Shown here one piece after another: positions 1 through 8,481 of a stretch of 64,000 nucleotides of DNA. Origin of the DNA: Anaerospora hongkongensis (GTDB taxonomy: Bacteria > Bacillota > Negativicutes > Sporomusales > DSM-15969); NCBI RefSeq assembly GCF_004339805.1, contig NZ_SLUI01000008.1, positions 62,001-126,000 of the forward strand, written 5' to 3'. Both the position numbers and the translations under genes were made by a program. The notes beneath the pieces were generated by a model, which saw only the letters and a program-made list of their open reading frames with translations, was not told where the DNA came from and did not search any database. Positions within the stretch are counted from its first letter, which is position 1. Each line of letters begins with the position of its first letter.

Positions 1-543
1 ACGGCTTTTTCCCGCCGCCAGCTGGGAAACGATCTCCGAATCGGCAAACACAGCACACATGCTGCTGAGTGAACAGCTTTTTCCAGCTGCAAGCAGGTCC
101 GAGAACTCTGACAGTTCAATGCCCATCCGGTTGGCCGACATTTCCAGAAAACGGCCGGTGCCTGCTGCGCACTTGGTATTCATCTGAAACGAGCGAACCT
201 GTCCATCCTCGACGGCAATGACCTTTGAATCCTGACCGCCGATATCAATAACGGTGCGCACGCCAGGCAGCAGATAATCCGCACCAAGTGCATGACAAGT
301 GATTTCTGTGATGGTCTGGTGGGCAAAATCAATGCCGATCCGGCCATAGCCGGTAGCAGTAATATATACAGTCTCTCTTTCAAGCCCCGCCTGCTCCAGC
401 AGTTGTTCGAACACCGCCCGGGAAGTGTTCTTCGGGCTCCAGCCGGTGGGAAGCACACAAGAGGCAAGGATGGCGTCCTCTTGGAAGAGGACGCCTTTGC
501 ATGCGGTAGACCCGCAGTCAATACCGATTGACGCTTTAATCAT
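1..543 (-). CDS. 2-hydroxyacyl-CoA dehydratase activase (ASKHA ATPase), 3' end cut by window edge
   Basis: The first 181 codons are present; the C-terminus lies before position 1. The N-terminus has the acetate/sugar kinase-Hsp70-actin phosphate-1 loop (GIDCGST, residues 7-13) and the second loop IDIGGQDSK near 99-107. The two cysteines that hold the [4Fe-4S] cluster at the dimer interface of HgdC-type activases are both visible, C125 in KCAAGTGRF and C163 in SSMCAVF. The family couples ATP hydrolysis to transfer of a low-potential electron onto an iron-sulfur partner, here almost surely the gene 3 bp upstream. It is closest in type to the YjiL/double-cubane-reductase branch. The ATG at 541-543 gives the canonical N-terminus. 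It is the last visible gene of the operon that starts at yedF. Confidence 0.9.
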   Translation of the reverse strand, partial: MIKASIGIDCGSTACKGVLFQEDAILASCVLPTGWSPKNTSRAVFEQLLEQAGLERETVYITATGYGRIGIDFAHQTITEITCHALGADYLLPGVRTVIDIGGQDSKVIAVEDGQVRSFQMNTKCAAGTGRFLEMSANRMGIELSEFSDLLAAGKSCSLSSMCAVFADSEIVSQLAAGKSR

Positions 544-546
544 TCG

Positions 547-1704
547 TTATAACATCTCCACAAAGGCACCGGCCCGGGTAGACAGCTGGCCAATATCCGC
601 AGTACCATAGTCGGTTTCCAGTTGTAGATAGGGAATGCCCTTTTTCTGCATAAAAGCCTTAACGGCATGCGCTTCCACTGCGTAAGGATGACAGGCTTGC
701 AGCGTCATTTCCACCACGCCGTCGACCTGAAATTGTTCACAAAGGCGTTCCAAAAGTACGAAACGGTTGTTGTCGGGCGTCATTACAGCACAGCCAATCT
801 GCAGGTAATGCTCGGCAATACTGGTAAGCGGATCGCCTTCCTCCGGACATTGTCTATCCAGCTGTTTGGCGCCGGTACAGTTTTCAAAGACAACAACGAC
901 CGCACCGGCCTCTTCCAGCACCTTAACTACCTTTTCTGTAACGCCGCCCATAGGACAGCCGGTAATCAGAATCCGGGGCGCAGTTTCCGAAACCGGGCGT
1001 TCCCCTGCTGCATAAGCTGCCCGAATGCTGTCAATGGCATTCTGGATTTCGGCAACCTTCATATCCCAGTCAAATTTAAACTGAGCGCCAAAAAGGATTT
1101 GCAGCTGCCTGAGTCCGGTAATAGGCGGCGGCGTCATTGTGCTCAACTCATACAATTTCTTTAGCAGCTTGCGCTCGATATTCCGCCGGCGAATAGCATC
1201 CCGCAAATTATCATCGGTAATCGTAACGCCGAAGTCCTTTTCCACCCGTTCCTTTAGACGCACCAGTTCCGCCCGCCAGAGTGCTTTGGCTTCCGGGGTA
1301 TCCTGACGCCGGGGAAGCTCCAGAATATGGACATTCTTGATTTGGGCCAGAAGCTCGTACATTTTCACTTTACCGTCACAGGTAGTCTCGCCCACCACCA
1401 AATCGGAGAAATACATGTAAGGGCATTTGTCGGTAATCGCAAAGCCATAGCTGGACTTTATCAGCGGACACAGGTTGCTCGGCAACACTTTCTCCGCCTC
1501 AGGGATGGTCTCGTCACTGGTAGAACACAACCCCACACTAACAAGGCCGGCAGCCATAAAAATCTCCAGCGGGGTATAGGTGCAGAACTGGCCTACCACC
1601 CCTTTGCCGCTGTCTTTAATTTTCTTCATTGCAATAAATCCATTTTGTCTTGCCTCCGCAAAACTTTCAAATATTTGGGGCAGCTCGGTCTTTCTCTCGA
1701 TCAT
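547..1704 (-). CDS. HgdB/YjiM-like 2-hydroxyacyl-CoA dehydratase family protein (possible double-cubane cluster protein)
   Basis: This is a 385-residue member of the 2-hydroxyglutaryl-CoA dehydratase D-component superfamily. It is a stand-alone single subunit, as in YjiM and the double-cubane cluster proteins, not the alpha/beta pair of true dehydratases. Cysteine motifs typical of the family are QFCTYTPLE, NLCPLIK, DKCPYM and TTCDGK in the N-terminal half and TGCPMGG and QACHPYA in the C-terminal half. The start at 1704 is preferred because GGGAGAG lies 6 bp upstream; an in-frame ATG at 1722 overlaps the DUF3343 stop but has no ribosome site. Its natural substrate is unknown; it may reduce a small molecule with electrons supplied by the neighbouring activase. 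The tight coupling to sulfur/selenium carrier genes is the odd point. Confidence 0.85.
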   Translation of the reverse strand: MIERKTELPQIFESFAEARQNGFIAMKKIKDSGKGVVGQFCTYTPLEIFMAAGLVSVGLCSTSDETIPEAEKVLPSNLCPLIKSSYGFAITDKCPYMYFSDLVVGETTCDGKVKMYELLAQIKNVHILELPRRQDTPEAKALWRAELVRLKERVEKDFGVTITDDNLRDAIRRRNIERKLLKKLYELSTMTPPPITGLRQLQILFGAQFKFDWDMKVAEIQNAIDSIRAAYAAGERPVSETAPRILITGCPMGGVTEKVVKVLEEAGAVVVVFENCTGAKQLDRQCPEEGDPLTSIAEHYLQIGCAVMTPDNNRFVLLERLCEQFQVDGVVEMTLQACHPYAVEAHAVKAFMQKKGIPYLQLETDYGTADIGQLSTRAGAFVEML

Positions 1705-1721
1705 GTATTTCTCTCCCTTCA

Positions 1722-1958
1722 TTAATACAATAAAATAATCCGCTTCTCCTGATATTCAATCTTGTTTTTTTCCATTATCTGGAGCAGCAGCTCCTCCCAC
1801 TGCGGTTCCGCACACCAGGCAAGACCGCAGCTGCCGCTGATTTCCCGCGGAATCGGTATCAGCCGCCCTTGCTTGGGTTCACAGACAGCTTCCATAGCCA
1901 TTGCTGCCGTAGTAGTAGGAAAGGCAATAACTAATTTGGGTAGTTTCTCTCTAGCCAA
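1722..1958 (-). CDS. DUF3343 protein, putative selenium/sulfur carrier-like
   Basis: A 78-residue protein with the DUF3343 core: a beta strand VIAFPTT, a middle motif REISGSCGLAW and a basic tail. The central SGSCGLAW cysteine is the characteristic residue. The start codon is TTG at 1956-1958, overlapping the end of the desulfurase gene by 8 bp, with a purine-rich GGGGGAG/AGGGATAA upstream. DUF3343 has been linked by comparative genomics to selenium metabolism, alongside SelD, YedF and a NifS-like protein; a carrier role for Se or S is inference, not shown. Gene order between the desulfurase and the HgdB-like gene suggests the protein takes sulfur or selenium from one to the other. Confidence 0.8.
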   Translation of the reverse strand: MAREKLPKLVIAFPTTTAAMAMEAVCEPKQGRLIPIPREISGSCGLAWCAEPQWEELLLQIMEKNKIEYQEKRIILLY

Positions 1959-3111
1959 TTATCCCTGCTCCCCCTTCTGCGGCAATCTCAGCAATTGCCT
2001 GAATTCCTGTGTAAATTTGCTCTTCTGTATTGAAAGAGGAAAAACTGAACCGTACAGCCCCTTGCTCCTGCGTGCCTAAAGCCATATGAGCCAGCGGAGC
2101 ACAATGAGCACCTGCTCGTACACAAATATTGTAATCGTTTGCCAAGCGATCCCCCACTTCGCCGGAATCCATCGCGCCGATATTTAAGGTGACAATGGGT
2201 GCATGCGGCACAGCAGGATCGCCATAAACCTGAACGCCGGGAATTGCAGCAATCCCTTGGCGAAAAAGCTTCGTCAGTGCCAGCTCTTTGCTGCGTATCA
2301 CCGCCATATCCGAAGTAATGATATACTCAACTCCTGCCAGCAAGCCAGCGATTCCATGACTGTTGGCAGTACCTGCCTCCAAGGCTTCCGGCATGCCCGT
2401 CGGATGAGTTTGTAAATAACTGTGATGCCCGCTGCCCCCTACCTTAAGCGGCATTACAGCAAGCCCTTTGCGGACACAAAACCCACCTGTCCCCTGAGGC
2501 CCCAGCAGACCTTTGTGACCGGTGAAGCAGAGAACATCAATGCCCAGCTTGTCCGCATGAAGAGGAAATACCCCGGCTGTTTGTGATGCATCCACGATCA
2601 ACAGCAAACCGTTCTTTTGGCAAAAATCGGCGATAAATTCCAAATTAGTAATTGTACCGGTCAGATTAGAGGCATGAGTACAGACAACCGCTTTACTATT
2701 GGGACGAAGGGAACGGTAAAAACCTTCATAATCCAAATTTCCCTTTTGGTCAATGCCGATAATGGATAATCCCATCCCCTGGGAACGGAGCTTGTAAAGA
2801 GGACGCAGTACGGAATTATGCTCCAGAGCGGTGGTAATAACATGATCTTCTGGGGTCAGTAAACCAAGGATAGCTATATTTAAGCTTTCCGTTGCATTAG
2901 AGGTAAAAACCGTCTGGTCGGCAGTTGATCCCAGCAGCTCAGCAACAGCTTTGCGAGCCCGGAAAATACAGCGGGTTGCAGCCAGAGACGCCGGATGGCC
3001 TCCTCTCCCCGCCCCGCCGAACGTATTGATGGCCTCCAGTACCGCAAGCCCAACCGCCGGCGGCTTAGGCAGACTGGTGGCTGCATTATCAAAATAAATC
3101 ATATTCATCAT
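1951..3111 (-). CDS. NifS-like cysteine desulfurase / selenocysteine lyase family
   Basis: A 386-residue fold-type I PLP enzyme of the class V aminotransferase family. D174 (VDASQ) would contact the pyridine nitrogen, K200 in FTGHKGLLG would form the Schiff base, and C337 in RAGAHCAPLAH is the persulfide-forming cysteine. The family removes S (or Se) from cysteine/selenocysteine to make alanine and an enzyme persulfide. The short spacing and the AHCAP motif fit the EF2568-type subgroup found in selenium-trait clusters rather than the iron-sulfur-assembly IscS type. It overlaps yedF upstream as ATGA (4 bp) and the DUF3343 gene downstream, so translation is likely coupled; there is no strong ribosome site of its own. 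Confidence 0.88.
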   Translation of the reverse strand: MMNMIYFDNAATSLPKPPAVGLAVLEAINTFGGAGRGGHPASLAATRCIFRARKAVAELLGSTADQTVFTSNATESLNIAILGLLTPEDHVITTALEHNSVLRPLYKLRSQGMGLSIIGIDQKGNLDYEGFYRSLRPNSKAVVCTHASNLTGTITNLEFIADFCQKNGLLLIVDASQTAGVFPLHADKLGIDVLCFTGHKGLLGPQGTGGFCVRKGLAVMPLKVGGSGHHSYLQTHPTGMPEALEAGTANSHGIAGLLAGVEYIITSDMAVIRSKELALTKLFRQGIAAIPGVQVYGDPAVPHAPIVTLNIGAMDSGEVGDRLANDYNICVRAGAHCAPLAHMALGTQEQGAVRFSFSSFNTEEQIYTGIQAIAEIAAEGGAGIIG

Positions 3112-3698
3112 GGCCGCAAGATGCTTTCAGCGTCCCGCATCTCTTCGACGATGCGATACATATTGGTCGTTTCCCCTACGCCAAGCTGCTCGGCGATACC
3201 CAAATGATTCAAACAAGTACCGCAGGTCAGGACTAAAACCCCTTCCCGCTCCAGGCTGATTAAGTCAGCAAGAGAACTTGAGCCATGTACCGCCAGTTTT
3301 GCACCCGTGTTATACAGCAAGATTGTATGAGGCAGGTTTTCCAGCTGGGTAAGCGTAAAAATAAACCCTTTCAACAAGATGCGTCCCAGCTCATCATTGC
3401 CAGCCCCCATCGTATCGGAAGACAGAACGACAACCGTTTTTTTCGCACTTGCTGTTTGTTTGGGAGAAGAATCACCTTGCAGCGGTGCTCCTTTTAAAAG
3501 CGTAATGTGAAAAATACCAGCTTCACGAAATACGTCAAACTGGCATCCTGCTGACTCGGCAAACCGCCGGATATTCTGAGCTGCAGCCTCATTGTCCACC
3601 AGCACCTCTAATTGGCCCTGTTCCATTGCAGCGAGTCCTTTTTTTGTTTTAATCACAGGAAGAGGACAGGCATCTCCAATAGCATTAATTTGTTGCAT
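3108..3698 (-). CDS. yedF: YedF-type sulfurtransferase-like selenium metabolism protein
   Basis: A 196-residue two-domain protein. Residues 1-72 form a TusA-like domain with the CPxP motif (C11 in DACPLPVIKTKK), and the C-terminal part from about 85 is a DsrE-like domain with a C159-x-x-C162 pair (TCGTCLNHLG). This architecture is that of YedF, a marker protein of bacterial selenium metabolism. TusA-like cysteines relay persulfide sulfur or bound selenium; its exact partner is unknown. It starts at ATG 3698 with GGGAGATAACAC upstream and is the first gene of the five-gene operon. No selD or selenoprotein gene is visible in the window. Confidence 0.85.
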   Translation of the reverse strand: MQQINAIGDACPLPVIKTKKGLAAMEQGQLEVLVDNEAAAQNIRRFAESAGCQFDVFREAGIFHITLLKGAPLQGDSSPKQTASAKKTVVVLSSDTMGAGNDELGRILLKGFIFTLTQLENLPHTILLYNTGAKLAVHGSSSLADLISLEREGVLVLTCGTCLNHLGIAEQLGVGETTNMYRIVEEMRDAESILRP

Positions 3699-4007
3699 GT
3701 GTTATCTCCCTTATCTCTCAGTTTCCTGATAAAGCATGCCTTCTTTTTTGTATCCTAGCACAGATACTCGAATTCCACTAATCGCAATTTTCAATCATGA
3801 TTTTGAATATTCATTGATAAATCCGATAAACCACATTAATTTCTGGAAATCATTTGTTAATTGGGAGCGGTTGAAATCAATCTGATAGAAAAAAGATAAA
3901 TTAAGCTGATTTTATCGAAATACTCAATAAAGTTTGACGCTGCTGATTCATTCATTATAAAATAATTGCAATTTAAGCCATTCTGCTGTGATGGGTAGGG
4001 ATGAACT
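3699..4007. other. divergent intergenic region
   Basis: About 310 AT-rich bases separate the yedF operon (leftward) from the DUF3841 pair (rightward). Promoters for both must lie here, but I cannot pick a convincing -35/-10 pair. I see no hairpin terminator or conserved leader. Confidence 0.5.
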
Positions 4008-4565
4008 GTGAAAAATCTCGTAAAAGTATGGACCAAGCAGCACAAAAATATCGTAGATGATTTAGCAGGCAATAACCGGTATATTGTGAAAAAAGAGTAC
4101 ATTGTCAGTAAAATGGAGGATCATGCCGCCTTATACCTGGATGTGTATAACTGGTACTATCAAGCGGCAAGCAAGCTGGTACGACCACCTGATGATGTAA
4201 AATATCCTATTTGGGTGTCCCTGGCAGAAGAAGATAAGATCGGCAACAGCCCTGGCAATGTGCAAATAGAACTCTTGGTTGAGCAAGAGCAGTTGATCAC
4301 CATGGACATTGATAAGTGGGGTAAGATCGTCAATTATATGTACATTCCGGCAGATACTCAGGATGCAAAAGAGCATGCTTCTCTGTTAAACCGCTACGGT
4401 ATTGATGATTGCACGGCCTATATGACGCCCTTTTATCCCAACCTCAAACGAAAGATCATTAAGAGCTGGGATCGCTTATTTGATGAAAGTATTATCCTAA
4501 GTGAAGTCAGGGTAGGAACCATCTGGGAGCTGAGAAAAGAATGGATTGTCATGATAGCCAAATAA
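4008..4565 (+). CDS. DUF3841 domain protein, copy 1
   Basis: A 185-residue soluble protein that matches the DUF3841 pattern: an N-terminal VWTKQHKNIVDDL segment, a YLDVYNWYYQAASK helix, PIWVSL, and a TPFYPNLKRKIIKSWDRLFD motif near the end. The function of DUF3841 is not known. The start is GTG at 4008, supported by AGGG 7 bp upstream. The downstream gene overlaps by 25 bp and encodes a paralogue with the same landmarks, so the pair arose by tandem duplication. Its charged, mostly helical make-up with no signal peptide points to the cytoplasm. Confidence 0.75.
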   Translation: MKNLVKVWTKQHKNIVDDLAGNNRYIVKKEYIVSKMEDHAALYLDVYNWYYQAASKLVRPPDDVKYPIWVSLAEEDKIGNSPGNVQIELLVEQEQLITMDIDKWGKIVNYMYIPADTQDAKEHASLLNRYGIDDCTAYMTPFYPNLKRKIIKSWDRLFDESIILSEVRVGTIWELRKEWIVMIAK

Positions 4566-5134
4566 CGCTATATACTGCTCAGAGTGATGAAGTAGTTCAG
4601 CATTTATTGAAGCAAGGCGATCATTATGTCAAGTTGGAATATATTATACAGAAGTACGAAGAAGTGTCCGCCGTGTTTTTGCAGTCTTACTTGTGGTACA
4701 CTAAACACGCTCAGCAGGTTCTAGCCAAACCTAAGCGGGCAGAATCGGCGGTTTGGACTTTTTGTGACCTGCGATACCTTGACTGCTACCCCGGCAGCCA
4801 AATCTTGAAGCTTAGTGTACCGCTCCAGCATGCAGTATTTTTCCGGATGAGCGACTGGAACAAGGTTTTAAACCGGCAGTACATTGGGGAATCGGAAGAA
4901 GAAGAAGCAAAGTTCGCCGGAAAAATAGCCCGCTTCGGTATTGGTTATAGTGGAGATGTGTATACTACCCCCTTTTATCCGCACCTCAAAAAAGAACTCC
5001 AGGACAGCTGGAAGAAACTGTTCCGTTATGATCGGCAGATAAAGGAAACAGGCTCCTGCCTATATCCGGACATGCAGGCAGGATTGTGGTATATTGACCG
5101 GCAGTGGTTACAAGAAATCATTCCCTTTCCCTAG
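4541..5134 (+). CDS. DUF3841 domain protein, copy 2
   Basis: A 197-residue paralogue of the preceding gene. Shared landmarks are TLYTAQSDEVV at the N-terminus, YLWYTKHAQ, AVWTFCDL, SDWNKVLN and TTPFYPHLKKELQDSWKKLF. Identity between the copies is modest, so the duplication is not recent. The ATG at 4541 lies inside copy 1 in another reading frame and has no strong ribosome site; translation is probably coupled to copy 1. It ends 6 bp before a strong hairpin terminator. Function unknown. Confidence 0.72.
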   Translation: MDCHDSQITLYTAQSDEVVQHLLKQGDHYVKLEYIIQKYEEVSAVFLQSYLWYTKHAQQVLAKPKRAESAVWTFCDLRYLDCYPGSQILKLSVPLQHAVFFRMSDWNKVLNRQYIGESEEEEAKFAGKIARFGIGYSGDVYTTPFYPHLKKELQDSWKKLFRYDRQIKETGSCLYPDMQAGLWYIDRQWLQEIIPFP

Positions 5135-5140
5135 AATAAA

Positions 5141-5179
5141 AAGGCATCTTACGCATTGAAGCGTAAGATGCCTTTTTTT
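5141..5179. terminator. bidirectional intrinsic terminator
   Basis: A perfect 14-bp stem (5141-5154 with 5161-5174), a 6-nt loop and a T run. On the other strand the A run gives a U tract, so it also serves leuS. Confidence 0.9.
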
Positions 5180-5182
5180 CCT

Positions 5183-7660
5183 TTATTTTACTACTATATT
5201 CACCAGTTTTTGCGGAACGCAGATGACTTTTACAATCTGCTTATCTTCAATTAGCGCCTTTACTTTATCTTGTTCCAACGCTTTTTTCTCTAGTTCGGCA
5301 GCATCAATTCCTACTGGAATCAACAGCTTATCGCGAACTTTTCCGTTGATTTGCAAGACAATTTCTACTTCAGCAACTTTAATTGCCTCGGCATCAAAGG
5401 CAGGCCACGGTTGTTTATGAACGCTATTTTCACCGATGGTTTCATGCCATAATTCTTCCGCTATATGCGGTGCAAAAGGCGCTAACAGTCTAAGCAGGCT
5501 GGAAATGACCTCATGTGCCAGTGCAGATGTAATTGGCTGCTGCTGCTCTTTAAAAGCATACATGGCATTAACCAGTTCCATAATTGCGCTAATGGCGGTA
5601 TTAAAGTTGAAGCGTTCACCGATATCTTCGGTAACTTTTTTAATCGAAGTATGCAATACCCGCCGCAACTCACGTTCACTTTTACTTAAAGCTTCCTGAT
5701 TAATTTCCTCCAAAGTTCCCAGGGATGGAGCGAAATGATCTACAATGCGCCACAGTCTGTTAAGGAAACGGAATGCGCCTTCTACCCCCTGTTCACTCCA
5801 TTCCAGATCGCGCTCAGGCGGAGCAGCAAACAAGATAAACAGCCGGGCAGTATCGGCACCATACTTGCCTACAATTTCTTCCGGTGAAACTACATTTCCC
5901 TTCGACTTGGACATTTTTGCACCATCTTTTATAACCATACCTTGGGTCAGCAGGTTTTTAAATGGCTCATTCACATTCACCAGGCCGGCATCCTTTAGTA
6001 CTTTGGTAAAGAACCGGGAATATAATAGATGGAGTATAGCATGCTCAATACCACCGATATATTGATCAACCGGCATCCAGTAGTTCGCTTTGGCCGCATC
6101 AAAGGCTTCCGTTAAGCTTTGCGGACTGGTATAGCGCAGGTAGTACCAGGAAGAATCAATAAAGGTATCCATCGTATCTGTTTCGCGGCGGGCTTTGCCA
6201 CCACATTTGGGGCAGGAGCAGTTAACAAACTCTTCTACCTGCGCCAGCGGCGACACCGAGCCGGAAGTAAAATCAACATTCTCCGGCAGCTTAACCGGTA
6301 AGTCTTTATGAGGTACAGGCACCACACCGCATTGATCACAATAAATCATCGGAATAGGCGCCCCCCAGTAGCGTTGCCGGGAAACCAGCCAGTCTCTTAA
6401 GCGGTAATTGACTCTCCGTTTCCCAATGCCCTGCTGCTCCAGCCACTCTGCTATTTTCAGCTTCCCTTGCTCATTGGAGAGCCCTGAGAAATCACCGGAA
6501 TCAACCATTACGCCCGAACCATCATAGGCACCGGTCATTTGGTCTAACTGGAGCTGCTTGTCATTAGGCTGAATGACGACTTTTTTCGCTAAGCTGTACT
6601 TCGTAGAAAACTGCCAGTCCCGTTCATCATGCGCCGGAACCCCCATTACAGCACCTGTACCGTAATCAACCAGCACATAATTGGCCACCCAGATCGGTAC
6701 CTGAGCACCAGTGAAGGGGTTCACAGCATATGCACCGGTAAACAAACCTTCTTTTTCCGTCTCGGTCGAAGTACGGCTCACTTCGCTCATGTTGCGAATT
6801 CGCTCAACAAACTGCCGCACAGCCTGTTCAGTGGATTTACCGGCAATTAATTTTTCTACAAGGCGGTGTTCAGGAGCAAGCACCAGATAAGTGACCCCAA
6901 AAACAGTATCATGCCGGGTAGTATAAACCGCAATTTTTTCGTTTAATTCTGGTACATCAAAGGAAAATTCGGCTCCTTCACTGCGGCCGATCCAGTTTTC
7001 CTGCATCGTTTTTACGCGTTCTGGCCAGCCTTTCAACTCACTCAAATCAGCCAGCAGGCGGTCAGCATATTCGGTAATTTTGAAAAACCATTGTTCGAGT
7101 TCTTTTTTTACAACTATCGAATCACAGCGCCAGCATTGACCGTTTACCACTTGTTCGTTTGCTAAAACAGTATTGCAGTCATTGCACCAATTGACGGCTG
7201 CTTTCTTTTTGTAGGCCAGTCCACGTTCATAAAAGAGCTGAAAAAGCCACTGTGTCCATTTATAGTAGTCCGGATGGCACGTTGCAACTTCTCTGTCCCA
7301 ATCATAGGACAGGCCAAGCTGCTGTTGCTGGCGGCGCATATTGGCAATATTATCCCATGTCCAGCTGGCGGGATGAATCCCATGTTTAATAGCTGCATTT
7401 TCAGCAGGCATACCAAATGCATCCCAGCCCATGGGATGCAGTACATTATAGCCTTGCATGGACTTAAAACGGGCAACTACGTCACCAATCGAATAATTGC
7501 GCACATGTCCCATATGTAAATTTCCCGAAGGATAGGGAAACATCTCCAGAACATAATACTCTGGACGCTGACGGTTCACTTCGGTGCTAAAGGCCTTGGT
7601 ATCAGCCCAGTGCTGCTGCCATTTAGCTTCAATTTCGTGAGGTGCATACTTTTCTTTCAT
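5183..7660 (-). CDS. leuS: leucyl-tRNA synthetase
   Basis: An 825-residue class I synthetase that charges tRNA-Leu. HIGH motif as HMGH at residues 49-52 ([11 protein letters not shown]), KMSKS intact in [10 protein letters not shown], a CP1 editing domain with the TRHDT and GTGAVMG-PAHD elements, a CxxC...CxxC zinc knot, and the Firmicutes/bacterial C-terminal tail KVRDKL. The true start is the ATG at 7658-7660, directly after AGGAGG; the reading frame stays open for 37 codons into the T-box but that part is leader RNA. Expression is controlled by the T-box upstream and ended by the terminator at 5141-5179. Confidence 0.97.
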   Translation of the reverse strand: MKEKYAPHEIEAKWQQHWADTKAFSTEVNRQRPEYYVLEMFPYPSGNLHMGHVRNYSIGDVVARFKSMQGYNVLHPMGWDAFGMPAENAAIKHGIHPASWTWDNIANMRRQQQQLGLSYDWDREVATCHPDYYKWTQWLFQLFYERGLAYKKKAAVNWCNDCNTVLANEQVVNGQCWRCDSIVVKKELEQWFFKITEYADRLLADLSELKGWPERVKTMQENWIGRSEGAEFSFDVPELNEKIAVYTTRHDTVFGVTYLVLAPEHRLVEKLIAGKSTEQAVRQFVERIRNMSEVSRTSTETEKEGLFTGAYAVNPFTGAQVPIWVANYVLVDYGTGAVMGVPAHDERDWQFSTKYSLAKKVVIQPNDKQLQLDQMTGAYDGSGVMVDSGDFSGLSNEQGKLKIAEWLEQQGIGKRRVNYRLRDWLVSRQRYWGAPIPMIYCDQCGVVPVPHKDLPVKLPENVDFTSGSVSPLAQVEEFVNCSCPKCGGKARRETDTMDTFIDSSWYYLRYTSPQSLTEAFDAAKANYWMPVDQYIGGIEHAILHLLYSRFFTKVLKDAGLVNVNEPFKNLLTQGMVIKDGAKMSKSKGNVVSPEEIVGKYGADTARLFILFAAPPERDLEWSEQGVEGAFRFLNRLWRIVDHFAPSLGTLEEINQEALSKSERELRRVLHTSIKKVTEDIGERFNFNTAISAIMELVNAMYAFKEQQQPITSALAHEVISSLLRLLAPFAPHIAEELWHETIGENSVHKQPWPAFDAEAIKVAEVEIVLQINGKVRDKLLIPVGIDAAELEKKALEQDKVKALIEDKQIVKVICVPQKLVNIVVK

Positions 7661-7690
7661 AAAGAACCTCCTAGGCTTTTTTGCATAAAA

Positions 7691-7915
7691 ACAAAAAACG
7701 TCCACGGCTGCTAGCCAGGGACGATTTACTCGCGGTACCACCCTGATTGACGGGATTCCCCATCCACTCATACCGTTAACGCCGGTAACACGTAGACTGC
7801 TAATCGAGTTTTCGCAGCCGCTCCTTCACAGCGAGTTCAGCTTAACATGGTTTGGCTCGCAACAACCGCCAACTCTCTGCACCTGCTTTCAAGACTTACT
7901 ACTCTGTGTCATTGG
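7691..7915 (-). promoter_or_regulatory. T-box leader (leucine) with terminator upstream of leuS
   Basis: The conserved T-box bulge sequence (reverse complement at 7731-7744, AGGGTGGTACCGCG) precedes an intrinsic terminator at 7691-7724 that ends in a U run. Stem I lies at about 7800-7912 and includes an AGAGAG element. In the specifier loop the triplet after GAA is CUC, a leucine codon, at 7833-7835. Uncharged tRNA-Leu would stabilise the antiterminator and allow leuS transcription. Confidence 0.93.
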
Positions 7916-7928
7916 ATTATTGATTACC

Positions 7929-7957
7929 ATTATATAGTAGCCAAAATAGAATGTCAA
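7929..7957 (-). promoter_or_regulatory. sigma-A type promoter for leuS
   Basis: Perfect TTGACA (7952-7957) and TATAAT (7929-7934) separated by 17 bp, just upstream of the T-box leader. Confidence 0.85.
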
Positions 7958-8023
7958 CTTTCGGCTATTTACTAGTTCTAACATGAAAAAGTAAGCAATA
8001 AAATAGTTTATAGGAGGTGTATT

Positions 8024-8419
8024 ATGTATAAGTTGATTATTGGCAATGTCCGCATATCTGTAATGAATGATGATATTAAACGGGAAGAAGCAACCTCTGC
8101 TGCTAAGAAGGCCATCGCCGCTGCCAGCCAAAGGAGCAAACTGCTCAGTCACGTCGAAGTTAATACTGGTCCAAATGGACTGGAAGTGACAACTACAGAA
8201 AAAATCGGCGCTAAAGTAACAAGAAAAACGATTAAACAAAGTATGCTCGATGGTGTTTATACATCTGCCAGGGAAAAGTTTTTCCCTACCAGTGCCTTTA
8301 GCCAGAAAGACAGCTGGTTTGATGGTGATACCGGACAAGAATGGTCAGGCGAAGCAGTCCGGGTAGCCCGTGAGGAAGTATTAAAAGAACTGGAAGCTTG
8401 GATAAAATCAGTAAAATAA
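8024..8419 (+). CDS. hypothetical protein
   Basis: A 131-residue cytoplasmic protein that I do not recognise. It has a strong ribosome site (TAGGAGGTGTATT before ATG 8024) and its own terminator, so it is a real monocistronic gene. The N-terminus (YKLIIGNVRISVM) looks like a beta strand pair, followed by an alanine-rich helix (EEATSAAKKAIAAASQRSK), a beta-rich middle part and a C-terminal amphipathic helix. No cysteine, no membrane segment, no metal motif. Confidence 0.7.
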   Translation: MYKLIIGNVRISVMNDDIKREEATSAAKKAIAAASQRSKLLSHVEVNTGPNGLEVTTTEKIGAKVTRKTIKQSMLDGVYTSAREKFFPTSAFSQKDSWFDGDTGQEWSGEAVRVAREEVLKELEAWIKSVK

Positions 8420-8460
8420 AGTAGACGGTCTGAACAGTACAGTTCAGGCCGTCTACTTTT
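8420..8460. terminator. intrinsic terminator
   Basis: A 16-bp stem with one G-U pair (8420-8435 with 8441-8456) and a T run; the A-rich opposite side can serve the GH18 gene as well. Confidence 0.85.
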
Positions 8461-8481
8461 ATTGGTATTTCCTGGAAATAA

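Noticed and set aside
3108..3698. In-frame UGA selenocysteine sites in the selenium-linked operon
   Set aside because: All genes of the operon end at normal stops with full-length family products; no internal UGA was seen in the visible genes.
7661..7771. N-terminal extension of leuS
   Set aside because: It translates the T-box leader; the AGGAGG and the normal LeuS start lie at 7660.
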